Shown here: piece by piece, positions 36,201 to 44,422 of the stretch | How the letters are laid out: each line of letters starts with the position of its first letter | How positions within the stretch are numbered: position 1 is the stretch's first letter | Assembly (NCBI GenBank): GCA_002050275.1 | Contig: MWTB01000018.1 | Location: 26,013 to 90,012 of the forward strand | Length of the DNA: 64,000 nt | Direction: 5' to 3' | Origin: Anaerolineae bacterium UTCFX1 | Lineage (GTDB): Bacteria; Chloroflexota; Anaerolineae; Anaerolineales; Villigracilaceae | Program-made: the position numbers and the translations under genes | Notes under the pieces: generated by a model | Database searches by the model: none | Told to the model about the DNA's origin: nothing | Seen by the model: only the letters and a program-made list of their open reading frames with translations

Positions 36201-37058
36201 TTAGCGTTTCCACATTTCGATGCGGCGGAACGATTCGATATATCCCATCTTGTAAAAACCGGGCAAGCAAGGATCGTTTTTTGAAATGTTTTCAATCTGT
36301 GCATCGAGATTCGAATGCATATGGTGCAGATGTAAGAGTAGAGAGTATGTTACGTCCGCCGGAGCGCCGCGTTCGGCTTTGCAGGCAAACCGCGTGAGCG
36401 TGAATTTCCGACGCTGGTATACAAGCCAGCCGGAACTTCTGTCAGATAAGGTCAGGCGCAGTCCTGAAACGTCTTCCGCGTTCTGGAATGATTCGCATTG
36501 ATTAGTCCAGGGTTGAGCGCCGCCCTCTTGGCAGACCAGATCAAGAGATTCGATTCGATCTAGGCGCTTCCATTCCATTGTCGCAGGCATTGGCGAATTT
36601 CCCGTTGGCGGTCGGCGAAGAATCAATAGTTCGTTATTCTCGCGAAAACCCAATTTAAGGAACAATTGGTAGGCGGATAAGTTGTTCTTGATTACCTCTA
36701 ACATGACAAGCGGAATTTCCAGCCGGGTGGAATTTTCTAGTAGACCAGTCATCAGCGCTTCGCCAGCCCCATGTCGTCGCGAAGTAGGAACGACCCCAAG
36801 TCTTGTGATCCAAGCGCGCTTCTCACGAATTCCGAGCATCGCCACGCCTAAGAGCGCGCCATTCTGATCGGTTGCAACCAAAGAATGAGTTAAATTAACG
36901 TCATAGGTATGGATGTATTCTTCAAGACGCGCCTTTGTCATAGGCATCGGCACAATATAATCTACGCGGGTTTGGTTATATATAGCCGTGAGCTCGTCCA
37001 GGGACATTTGGCTCGCGGGGATTAACTTTACCCCGCTTGTTATTGTAGTGAGCGACAT
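36201..37058 (-). CDS. GNAT-family N-acetyltransferase, two-part
   Basis: 285 aa. The N-terminal part (about 12-150) is a GNAT fold with the acetyl-CoA pyrophosphate loop in VVPTSRRHGAGEAL and the SAYQLFLKLGF strand-helix typical of the family. The C-terminal part (160-285) looks like a degenerate second GNAT-like half. Substrate unknown. It lies 12 nt downstream of the response regulator at 37071 and may belong to the signalling operon. GAGG precedes the ATG. Confidence 0.75.
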   Translation of the reverse strand: MSLTTITSGVKLIPASQMSLDELTAIYNQTRVDYIVPMPMTKARLEEYIHTYDVNLTHSLVATDQNGALLGVAMLGIREKRAWITRLGVVPTSRRHGAGEALMTGLLENSTRLEIPLVMLEVIKNNLSAYQLFLKLGFRENNELLILRRPPTGNSPMPATMEWKRLDRIESLDLVCQEGGAQPWTNQCESFQNAEDVSGLRLTLSDRSSGWLVYQRRKFTLTRFACKAERGAPADVTYSLLLHLHHMHSNLDAQIENISKNDPCLPGFYKMGYIESFRRIEMWKR

Positions 37059-37070
37059 ATGGCCTCGCCT

Positions 37071-37436
37071 CTATTTTATAAATGAGGAGATCTGAGCGAC
37101 AAATTCAACCACTGAAGTAATCGGTTTGGCGATATAACCATCGCAACGATAACTTTGAATTAATAGTTGCGCAGTTTCTTTGGGCCAAGCGGTGAACGCC
37201 ACAATAGGAGTATGCAGAGTCTGCGGATTGGCGCGCAACCAGCCCGCCAGCGTGAGACCATCGTGATCTGGCAAGCCTAAATCCAATAAAATAAGAGCAG
37301 GCTCGTGATCTAGCGCCATCTGCAAGCCCGTTTCCGCATCGGCGGCATGAATCACTTCGTATCCGCTGGAGGATAGAATTCTGCCAGCCAGTTCGGCGTT
37401 ATCGGGGATATCTTCGATTATTAGAATCTTCGCCAT
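37071..37436 (-). CDS. Single-domain response regulator
   Basis: 121 aa, REC domain only. The acidic pair E8-D9 (IIEDIPDN), phosphoacceptor D52 (LILLDLGLPD), T82-region Thr (FTAWP) and Lys in AKPI are present. No output domain, so it probably acts by protein contact or phosphotransfer. It differs more from the two regulators upstream (37550, 37947) than they do from each other. Confidence 0.88.
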   Translation of the reverse strand: MAKILIIEDIPDNAELAGRILSSSGYEVIHAADAETGLQMALDHEPALILLDLGLPDHDGLTLAGWLRANPQTLHTPIVAFTAWPKETAQLLIQSYRCDGYIAKPITSVVEFVAQISSFIK

Positions 37437-37549
37437 ATAACACTCTCAACTTGATTTTGAAAAAACGTTAAAGTCTGTGTGTCAACTCTTTTAGGTGTTA
37501 TTCTGAAGAGCGAAACAATATGCGACCCTCAATCTTAACGGTCGCGCTT

Positions 37550-37936
37550 TTACGAAGGAGCGGGTAAAAATGCCTCGACCCTTGCCCAGAGTTCGCGAAT
37601 ATTGATCGGCTTGGACATATATACGTCGCATCCGGCTTCCAACGCCTTTTCGGCGTCGCCTTTCAGCGCATTGGCTGTGATGGCGATGATCGGCGTATGA
37701 GCCAGCCGCGTTTTTTTGCTGGCGCGCAGGCGGCGGGCAACTTCGTAACCGTCAATATCGGGAAGGTTGATATCCAACAGGATCAAGTCTACGTCTTCCG
37801 TTTCCGCTATCGCGACGCCGTTTATGCCGGTAGGCGAATCCAACAATTTGTACCCGCGCGATTCTAATGCGCGTTTGACGAGCATAGTATTGTCTGGGTT
37901 GTCCTCCACATAGAGAATAGTGCGCGTTTGTATCAC
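37550..37936 (-). CDS. Single-domain response regulator (paralogue 1)
   Basis: 128 aa, REC domain only: VEDNPDN, phosphoacceptor Asp in LILLDINLPDIDG, ITANA and SKPI are intact. A stretch of its DNA is nearly the same as in the next regulator (37947-38330), pointing to a tandem duplication or gene conversion. It lies 10 nt downstream of that gene and is probably fed by the kinase at 39987-41852. Confidence 0.9.
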   Translation of the reverse strand: MIQTRTILYVEDNPDNTMLVKRALESRGYKLLDSPTGINGVAIAETEDVDLILLDINLPDIDGYEVARRLRASKKTRLAHTPIIAITANALKGDAEKALEAGCDVYMSKPINIRELWARVEAFLPAPS

Positions 37937-37946
37937 GATCTCGTCC

Positions 37947-38330
37947 TCATACTTTCTTCTGAATTGACTCTTCCACCATTTTTAAAAGTTCTTGAATGTT
38001 AATGGGCTTCGATATATAGAAATTACAGCCCGATTGGAGAATCTTTCGGTCGTCGCCTCGCATGGCGTTGGCGGTAATAGCAATAATAGGAATCTCAGCC
38101 AAACTTGCTTTTTTGCTGGCGCGTAATTGGCGGGCAACCTCATAACCGTCAATGTCGGGAAGGTTGATGTCCAGCAAGATCAAGTCTACATCCTCGTTCT
38201 CAGCGAAGAAGATGCCTTGCAAGCCGGTGCGGGCTTCGATCAATGTGTAATTTTCGGATTGCAAGATGCGCCGGACCAGCGTCATGTTGTCCGGGTGATC
38301 TTCAATATACAGCACGGTTGGAGATGTCAT
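37947..38330 (-). CDS. Single-domain response regulator (paralogue 2)
   Basis: 127 aa, REC domain only: IEDHPDN, Asp in LILLDINLPDIDGYEVA, ITANA and SKPI. It begins 2 nt after the threonine synthase-REC gene, within the same tight run that contains the GAF histidine kinase, so it is a likely phosphorylation target of that kinase. Confidence 0.9.
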   Translation of the reverse strand: MTSPTVLYIEDHPDNMTLVRRILQSENYTLIEARTGLQGIFFAENEDVDLILLDINLPDIDGYEVARQLRASKKASLAEIPIIAITANAMRGDDRKILQSGCNFYISKPINIQELLKMVEESIQKKV

Positions 38331-38332
38331 GT

Positions 38333-39985
38333 TTATCCTCCCGGCGTCTCGCCAGATTCCTCGATTGTGTGGATCACCTGATCTACAAACTTCTTGGTTG
38401 AGAGCGAACCTTTTTGATATACCGCTTGAATATGTCCATCTAAACGCTTTCGTTCTTCTATTGTAATATCTTTGGCGCTGACGACGACGATAGGGATATC
38501 TTTTGTGCGCGGGTCAAGTTTGAGCTCTTCCACAAAGCCGAACCCGTCAATGCCGGGCATAGTGAGGTCTGAGACGATCAGGTCGGGAAGTTTTTGCCGC
38601 GCCATTGCCAAACCTTCCCAGCCGTCTTTGGCGTGATACACGCGATAGGATTTGTGTCCCTCAAGCAAACGACGGATAAGCAAAGCGTCGTCGGCGTTGT
38701 CGTCCACAAGTAAAACGGTGGTCGCCTTTTCGTCCAGGTTTTCGAGCGCGGCTTGCAGACCCTCGCGCGGAGCGGGAGATTGGTCCTTGCTCAAATGAAC
38801 GTCCACTGCCCATTGGTCGCCGAGCACATGTTTTTCCACCGGGAACGTGTGACCCGTGCAATTGACGACAACCTTCTCGTCGGTTCCGATCGTGCCATTG
38901 CGGATCAACTTTTCGAGTCCCGCGAACGCGACGGCTGTCGCTGGTTCGACAGCCATGCCCTCGCTTTTGGCAAGCGCGCGCATCGCGTCGAACGCTTCGG
39001 CATCACTCACCGATTCCATCATGCCGCCGAATTGCTGGGTGAGATTCCATAAATATGTGTAAGCCTTGCCGGGATCGCCGGTAGACAAAATGATGATGCT
39101 GGTTTCGGGAATCACCGCCTCGGCGGAATCTTTACCGGCTTTGAACGCGTTGACCATCGGCGCGCAACCCTTGGCTTGGATAATGCCTAGCTTGGGGATG
39201 CGGTCAATGAGACCCATATTGAATAATTCTTTGAAGCCCTGATATACGCCCAGCGGTCCCAACCCGCCGCTGACCGCTTGAATGTACCAATCTGGCGCGC
39301 GCCAATTTAATTGTTCGACGATTTCATACGCGATTGTTTTCATAGACTCACGCGCAGGGATGGAGGATGCGCCGCGGTCAAGCAGGAGTTGGCGGCGTTG
39401 CGCAAATTGCGCGGCGATCTGTTTAGTCTGATCATAGTTGCCGCTGACGCGAATCACTTCCGCGCCGAACAATGCCGCCTCGCGCAGTTTTTCCTGCGGT
39501 ACGAGGCTGGTCATGAAGACCCAGAGTTTGATCCCCGTGCGAGCGCACGCCGCGGCGTATGCCACAGCCGCATTGCCAGTGGATGCGATCACTGCTTCTT
39601 TCACGCCTTTTTCTGCCATCGCCGCCACGGCTCCCGCCGCCTGACGATCCTTGAAGGAGGAGGTCGGACCGTAGCGTTCGTCTTTGATGTAAACTGAATC
39701 ATGCCCAAGGTCCGGAGCGAAACACTGCGATAGCCAGAGCGGAGTCCCGCCGGCGGGGTAGAGGTCCAAAGCGGCGGGATCGTTGAGCGGCAGGATATCC
39801 TGATAACGCCACATGTTGGAAGGACGGTTGGGAAGCCCGCGCAGAATTTCGCGCTTGAACGAGTTGTAATCGTAGCGCGCTTCGAGCCATTGCGAATCGC
39901 ATTTTTTGCAGACTGCGGGAACAAGCGGTTCGTAAGGCTGTTGGTTGCCGCACAAATTACATTCAAGATACTTGGGTGTTGCCAT
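38333..39985 (-). CDS. Threonine synthase-like PLP enzyme fused to a receiver domain
   Basis: 550 aa, one uninterrupted frame. Residues 1-405 are a ThrC-type fold-type II PLP enzyme: an N-terminal Zn-ribbon-like C9-x2-C12 and C26-x2-C29, the PLP Lys K112 in SSFKDRQ, and STGNAAVAYAA. A short linker (406-420) joins a REC domain (421-545) with D428, D429, phosphoacceptor D473 in SDLTMPGIDG, S503 and K525. Known threonine synthases act alone in the cytoplasm, converting O-phosphohomoserine to Thr. The PLP half could also be a paralogue with another substrate. It is packed 1 nt after the GAF kinase and 2 nt before a response regulator, so phosphorylation of the enzyme or use as a scaffold is plausible. 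Confidence 0.88.
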   Translation of the reverse strand: MATPKYLECNLCGNQQPYEPLVPAVCKKCDSQWLEARYDYNSFKREILRGLPNRPSNMWRYQDILPLNDPAALDLYPAGGTPLWLSQCFAPDLGHDSVYIKDERYGPTSSFKDRQAAGAVAAMAEKGVKEAVIASTGNAAVAYAAACARTGIKLWVFMTSLVPQEKLREAALFGAEVIRVSGNYDQTKQIAAQFAQRRQLLLDRGASSIPARESMKTIAYEIVEQLNWRAPDWYIQAVSGGLGPLGVYQGFKELFNMGLIDRIPKLGIIQAKGCAPMVNAFKAGKDSAEAVIPETSIIILSTGDPGKAYTYLWNLTQQFGGMMESVSDAEAFDAMRALAKSEGMAVEPATAVAFAGLEKLIRNGTIGTDEKVVVNCTGHTFPVEKHVLGDQWAVDVHLSKDQSPAPREGLQAALENLDEKATTVLLVDDNADDALLIRRLLEGHKSYRVYHAKDGWEGLAMARQKLPDLIVSDLTMPGIDGFGFVEELKLDPRTKDIPIVVVSAKDITIEERKRLDGHIQAVYQKGSLSTKKFVDQVIHTIEESGETPGG

Positions 39986-39986
39986 G

Positions 39987-41852
39987 CTATTTTTCCTGTC
40001 TTTCGATCACGTCGGTAATGCGAGCCTCAATCGGCAACTCCACGTAGAAAGTGGAACCTTCGCCTTCTACGCCCGCACTTTCAGCCCACAAACGCCCGCC
40101 GTGCATTTCGATAAGGCGGCGGCCGATCGGCAGACCAAGCCCCGTGCCGCCCGCTTTGCGCGTGGTGGAAGTGTCTACCTGAGTGAATTCCAAAAAGATG
40201 GCTTCAAGGTGGTCTTGCGGAATGCCAACGCCGGTATCTTTGACGGAGATCAGGACTCTACCGCCGCTTATCTTTGATGCGCGCAGTGAAATTCTGCCGT
40301 TTGCCGTGAATTTGATCGCGTTATTCGCGAGGTTTAACATTACCTGGCGGATACGCGTGCTATCTGCATAGATTTCCACTTCTTGATCCGAGTCTTCCGC
40401 GATAAAGAGCGCGGTGTTTTTCTCGCTCGCCAGCGTTGACGTGATGCTTGTCACCTCGTCGAGCAACTCATGCACTTTGAACCTTTCAGGATGCAAGTTC
40501 ATGCGCCCAGATTCGATCTTTGCCATATCCAACACATCGTTGATGAGATGCAAAAGGTGTTGACCGTTCTTCTGTATAAGACGTAGATCGTTGCTCATGT
40601 TGGGTGTGAGCGGACCATCCAACCCTTCCAGTATGACATCCGAAAAGCCGAGAATGGAATTGAGCGGTGTGCGCAACTCATGCGACATGTTCGCAAGGAA
40701 TGCAGATTTGAGCCGGTCGAGTTCTTTCAACTCTTGTGCGCGCCTTTGAAGTTCTTCGGTAAGACGCAACGTTTCCAAGTGAATGCTTGTCTGTCTGGCG
40801 ATGGCTGCCGCGATTTCTTTTGCCTCATCCGAAACATTCGGCAAGCCCGAAACGGAAAGTCGTCCAATCGGCTCGCCGCGAACTATTAAAGGCTGCTCCA
40901 GATCAATAACGCTTGTAGTGGTTTCCGTTGCCAGCGGCGTTACTTTGAGCAAGTCATACGCGAAGCCGGTCGCAGCGTCTTCCTGTTGAGCATAGTTTTC
41001 CCAATTCTGACGCGTGAGGCGGCGCGTGGCATCCTCCGCTTCGGCGCGGGCGCGCGAAGCGTCTGCCAGCAGGCGGATATTCTCAACCTGTTGACCCGCC
41101 TGTTTCGCGATCGCGTTGATGAGCGCTTTGTCTTCTACGGTGAGTGCGCCGTTGCCTTTGACGAAGAACCTGCCGATCTGCTGGTTGAGAACGTGTATGA
41201 TCTCTTCATGATCATAGCGTGAAGGCGTGGGATCGTTAAATGGTTCCACCGCCGTCTGATCGTACGCGTAACCGATACGCTCGCTGTTGTGAATCGCGTC
41301 TAGAAAATTTGCCCAATTCTGGTAGGTAAATTGATGCGTAGCGTCTTCCGCTTCAGCGCGGGCGCGTTCTGCGGCGGCGAGCAGGCGCAAGTTTTCGATC
41401 TGAAGCGAGACTTGTTGCGCGACTGCGTTTGCCAGTTGAATATCGTCTGGCGTTATTGGATGTTCGGGAGATTGAGCGACTTGTACTTCGCCGATGATCT
41501 GACCGCCGGAAGTTAACGGAGTCTTGACGACATCCGCTTCATTTCGGACCTCGAACTGGTCGCCCCGAACCGGCTTAACTTCATTGCCCGAATAGACAAA
41601 ACCGACTTCCTCCTTTTCGTAAAGGAGCGGCATCGCGTAAGGCTTGGATTCTTTTTCTTCAAGCTGCGCTTCCAACTCGCGAACGCGCGATCTTAACGCT
41701 TCCATTTCATCCGGCATAGGCGTGGATTGGGCGGTTTGCGCCGATTCGCTGTCTTCGAGCGTAGGCGTTATGTTGGGCGGTTTCGAGGCGACAAGCGGCT
41801 CCATTCCTGCAAACAGCTTTTCAACTCGTTGTTTATTTTTATCGCTGGTCAT
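39987..41852 (-). CDS. Soluble histidine kinase with three GAF-related modules
   Basis: 621 aa, no membrane segment. Residues 40-70 are coiled coil. Three repeated modules follow (about 75-165, 175-265 and 275-365), each with a YxYD-type start, GE/GQ strands and a QVxxQIENLRLL-type helix; they look like GAF halves. HisKA has H391 in NMSHELRTPLN; the HATPase has the N, G1 (DTGVGIP) and G2 (GGTGLGLPIG) boxes. This is the only kinase in the tight run 37071-48685, and it lies next to the ThrC-REC gene and stand-alone regulators. Signals may arrive from the kinase-less sensors encoded upstream, which share its modules. Confidence 0.92.
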   Translation of the reverse strand: MTSDKNKQRVEKLFAGMEPLVASKPPNITPTLEDSESAQTAQSTPMPDEMEALRSRVRELEAQLEEKESKPYAMPLLYEKEEVGFVYSGNEVKPVRGDQFEVRNEADVVKTPLTSGGQIIGEVQVAQSPEHPITPDDIQLANAVAQQVSLQIENLRLLAAAERARAEAEDATHQFTYQNWANFLDAIHNSERIGYAYDQTAVEPFNDPTPSRYDHEEIIHVLNQQIGRFFVKGNGALTVEDKALINAIAKQAGQQVENIRLLADASRARAEAEDATRRLTRQNWENYAQQEDAATGFAYDLLKVTPLATETTTSVIDLEQPLIVRGEPIGRLSVSGLPNVSDEAKEIAAAIARQTSIHLETLRLTEELQRRAQELKELDRLKSAFLANMSHELRTPLNSILGFSDVILEGLDGPLTPNMSNDLRLIQKNGQHLLHLINDVLDMAKIESGRMNLHPERFKVHELLDEVTSITSTLASEKNTALFIAEDSDQEVEIYADSTRIRQVMLNLANNAIKFTANGRISLRASKISGGRVLISVKDTGVGIPQDHLEAIFLEFTQVDTSTTRKAGGTGLGLPIGRRLIEMHGGRLWAESAGVEGEGSTFYVELPIEARITDVIERQEK

Positions 41853-41877
41853 CAGTGACTCTCTTGCGAACGGGTCC

Positions 41878-44373
41878 TTATTGCGAAGATGTATCCTTCA
41901 AACTCAATTGCGCGACGGTCATCGGCGCGCTTAGCGCGGTTCCAAGCTCGCGAGCCGCAATTTGCAACACGGCTTCCACCGAGGTGGCGCTTTGAATCTT
42001 CTGATTGATCAGGTTGAGCGTTGCTTCACGTTTTGCTTGTTCTTGCGCGCGTTCGAATTGGCGGCGGTTTTCCAGTATGGTGGCGATTTGCGGAGCTAAA
42101 GCCGTGAATAGGCGAGCTTCTTCTTGTGAGAAGTTGTGCGGTTGCTCCGCTTCGAGTATCAATGCTCCGATCTGGCGTGTTCCGCTGAATAATGGTAAGA
42201 CGGCTACTGCGCGCAGGTTTTGTCTCTGCGCCAGTTGCAAGGTGACGGCGTCTACGCGCGCATCATTGAAGGTGTCATTAAAGAAGACTGGCGTGGGGCT
42301 GACGAACATTGGCATAACGCGGATCACGTCCAATGAATAATGGGTCCCGATTGGGGTGACGACGTGTCCCGTTCCATCCCACCAACTTGCGATAATGTCG
42401 AGGCTGTCAATATTATCTTCAGAATCGTAGCCGAAGCTTGCCAGTACGGCGCGATTGATCTCTGGAATATCCAATATTTTCACCGAAGAGGCGGTTAACT
42501 CTTGTAGATCCTGCGATTGGGTTAAGATACGGCTGGATTCGAACAACCTCTCCGATTGCGCTAACGCGGATTGCGTCGCGTCATATTGGCGCAGGCTTTC
42601 GACATGAACGCTGAGGCGTTCTGCCACTGCATTTGCAAGGTTTAGCGCTTCTGCATCGTTCTTGTCCAAACCTTGAACGGCTAATTTGCCTACCACTTCA
42701 TCTCGAACTTTCAGCGGTATGGTCGCGGATGTTTTTATATTCTTGCCGCCGCTGACTGGGCGAACTTCATTCAGGTCATACAGGTATTGCAGGCTTTCTT
42801 GGGCTTTCTCTGCGTAAGCCTTCCAGCCTTCACGAGTGAGGCGGCGCGAGGCTTGTTCCGCCTCGTAGCGATATCGTTCAGCGCTTTCCAATAAGCGCAG
42901 GTTTTCGATCTGTTGCGCCACTTGACGGGCGACCGTGTTGATCAACGCGCTCGTCTGCTCGCGTTGGGATTCGTCTTGAACTTCTACGATCAGCGAACCC
43001 AACGGTTCGCCGGTTACGGAAATTGGCGCAGATACGGCTTTAGCGTATTCGACGGAATGAGTATCTTCCGCATCGGATATCGGTGCGATCTGATTGCGAT
43101 CATATATATAGCCGATCTGTTCCGGTTTGTGAATGGCGTCTAGATATTCGTTCCAGCCTTGCTGTACTAAACGGCGGGCTTGCTTTTCTACTTCTGCGCG
43201 GGCTTGTTCAGCCTCGGCGAATAGGTTGGCGTTCTGGATGGCTACTGCCAATTGACCAGCCAGCGCTTCGAAAGCGGGCAGCACATCCGTTGTCAGCGCG
43301 CCGGGTTGGCTGCTTTGCATATCAAGCGCTCCTACGACTTTGTCGGCGACGATCAGCGGCACAGCCATTTCGCTGCGCGTTTCGGGCAGGAGTGAGTTCG
43401 GTTGAAACGTTGCATTTGTAGCGGTATCTGAAATAACCACCGAGCGTTTTTCTATGGCTGCGCGCCCATTGATTGATGCGGTGTTGAGCGGCAGGCTGTG
43501 ACCGCGTGAGACGAGTTGGTTGCCTACAGAGCCGGTGCCGGTCTCTAGTTTGAGATTCGAACCGCTAGGGTCAATTAGATAAACTTGCACATAGTACAAG
43601 TCGAATTCCTTCAAGATCAAATAGCAGGCGTCTTTCAACATCTCGTCGAGCGCGCGTACTTGCGAAATTGAACGGCCCACTTCAGCGGCTAGCTCTAGGT
43701 TGCGCGTGCGATCTGCGACGCGTTGCTCTAATTCGGACCGACGCTTTTCCAAGTCGCCGCTCAAAATTTCCAACTTGCGATTGACCCCTTGCACTTCTTT
43801 CAGGCGGGCGCGTTCTACGCTATTGCGAAACAGTGTGATGCCGTACAGAATAGCATTAATGGAAAAGACGATGCCGATCAGGCGCCCAAAAGAGAAGAGC
43901 GGGTCGTCGAGATATTTTGGGTCTGCATACAACCTGATCATCCCTGTGGCTATAATAGTAGAGACGGCAAGGATCAAGAAGCCTCTTTGTGAGAGGATAG
44001 CGCTTGCCAAGATGAGGGAAATCGGCACAATACTTGTGATGGAAGTGTCAATGCTGTTTGCGCTTCCATTATAAATGTTGATGAATGCGATGGAGGTGAA
44101 GGCGAACGAGAAGAAGTAGGCTCCGATTCTAAAAAACTTAGTTCGGCTGACGAGATAAGCGACCAGCGTAATCCCTAGGAAGATGATGAAAGCGAGTTGC
44201 GTTATAGGGCTTGAAAGAAGCGCCCAAATAAAAGATATGCTGACGATCAGAGAAAGCGAGGAAAGTAATTGAGCGCGTCGGCGATCGCCTATATCTAGAA
44301 TCGAATCGTGCGGTTTGGTTAACCAATTCCAAAGGCGTTGTAATTCTTCCAGTATCGGTTGTATTTTATTCAT
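41878..44373 (-). CDS. Membrane multi-GAF sensor lacking a kinase domain
   Basis: 831 aa from the ATG at 44373 (GGAG upstream); longer frames reach 44454 but overlap the preceding gene. Six or so membrane segments (about 40-200) form a 7TM-like sensor. A coiled coil leads to a GAF domain, two of the repeated GAF-half modules (WNEYLDAIH... and WKAYAEK...), then a further GAF domain. The end has the tail NLINQKIQSATSVEAVLQ also found in the next two genes. No HisKA, HATPase, GGDEF or methyl-accepting domain is visible, so it must hand its signal to another protein. Confidence 0.85.
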   Translation of the reverse strand: MNKIQPILEELQRLWNWLTKPHDSILDIGDRRRAQLLSSLSLIVSISFIWALLSSPITQLAFIIFLGITLVAYLVSRTKFFRIGAYFFSFAFTSIAFINIYNGSANSIDTSITSIVPISLILASAILSQRGFLILAVSTIIATGMIRLYADPKYLDDPLFSFGRLIGIVFSINAILYGITLFRNSVERARLKEVQGVNRKLEILSGDLEKRRSELEQRVADRTRNLELAAEVGRSISQVRALDEMLKDACYLILKEFDLYYVQVYLIDPSGSNLKLETGTGSVGNQLVSRGHSLPLNTASINGRAAIEKRSVVISDTATNATFQPNSLLPETRSEMAVPLIVADKVVGALDMQSSQPGALTTDVLPAFEALAGQLAVAIQNANLFAEAEQARAEVEKQARRLVQQGWNEYLDAIHKPEQIGYIYDRNQIAPISDAEDTHSVEYAKAVSAPISVTGEPLGSLIVEVQDESQREQTSALINTVARQVAQQIENLRLLESAERYRYEAEQASRRLTREGWKAYAEKAQESLQYLYDLNEVRPVSGGKNIKTSATIPLKVRDEVVGKLAVQGLDKNDAEALNLANAVAERLSVHVESLRQYDATQSALAQSERLFESSRILTQSQDLQELTASSVKILDIPEINRAVLASFGYDSEDNIDSLDIIASWWDGTGHVVTPIGTHYSLDVIRVMPMFVSPTPVFFNDTFNDARVDAVTLQLAQRQNLRAVAVLPLFSGTRQIGALILEAEQPHNFSQEEARLFTALAPQIATILENRRQFERAQEQAKREATLNLINQKIQSATSVEAVLQIAARELGTALSAPMTVAQLSLKDTSSQ

Positions 44374-44422
44374 AGCATTACTCCATTTCCTGTCAACATG
44401 GCGACGAATGGCTATTAAGCGT

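Noticed and set aside
36058..36270. 70-codon minus-strand frame overlapping the GNAT gene end
   Set aside because: It shares the GNAT gene's last bases in another frame and has no start signal; I considered a frameshifted extension of GNAT but the GNAT frame ends normally.
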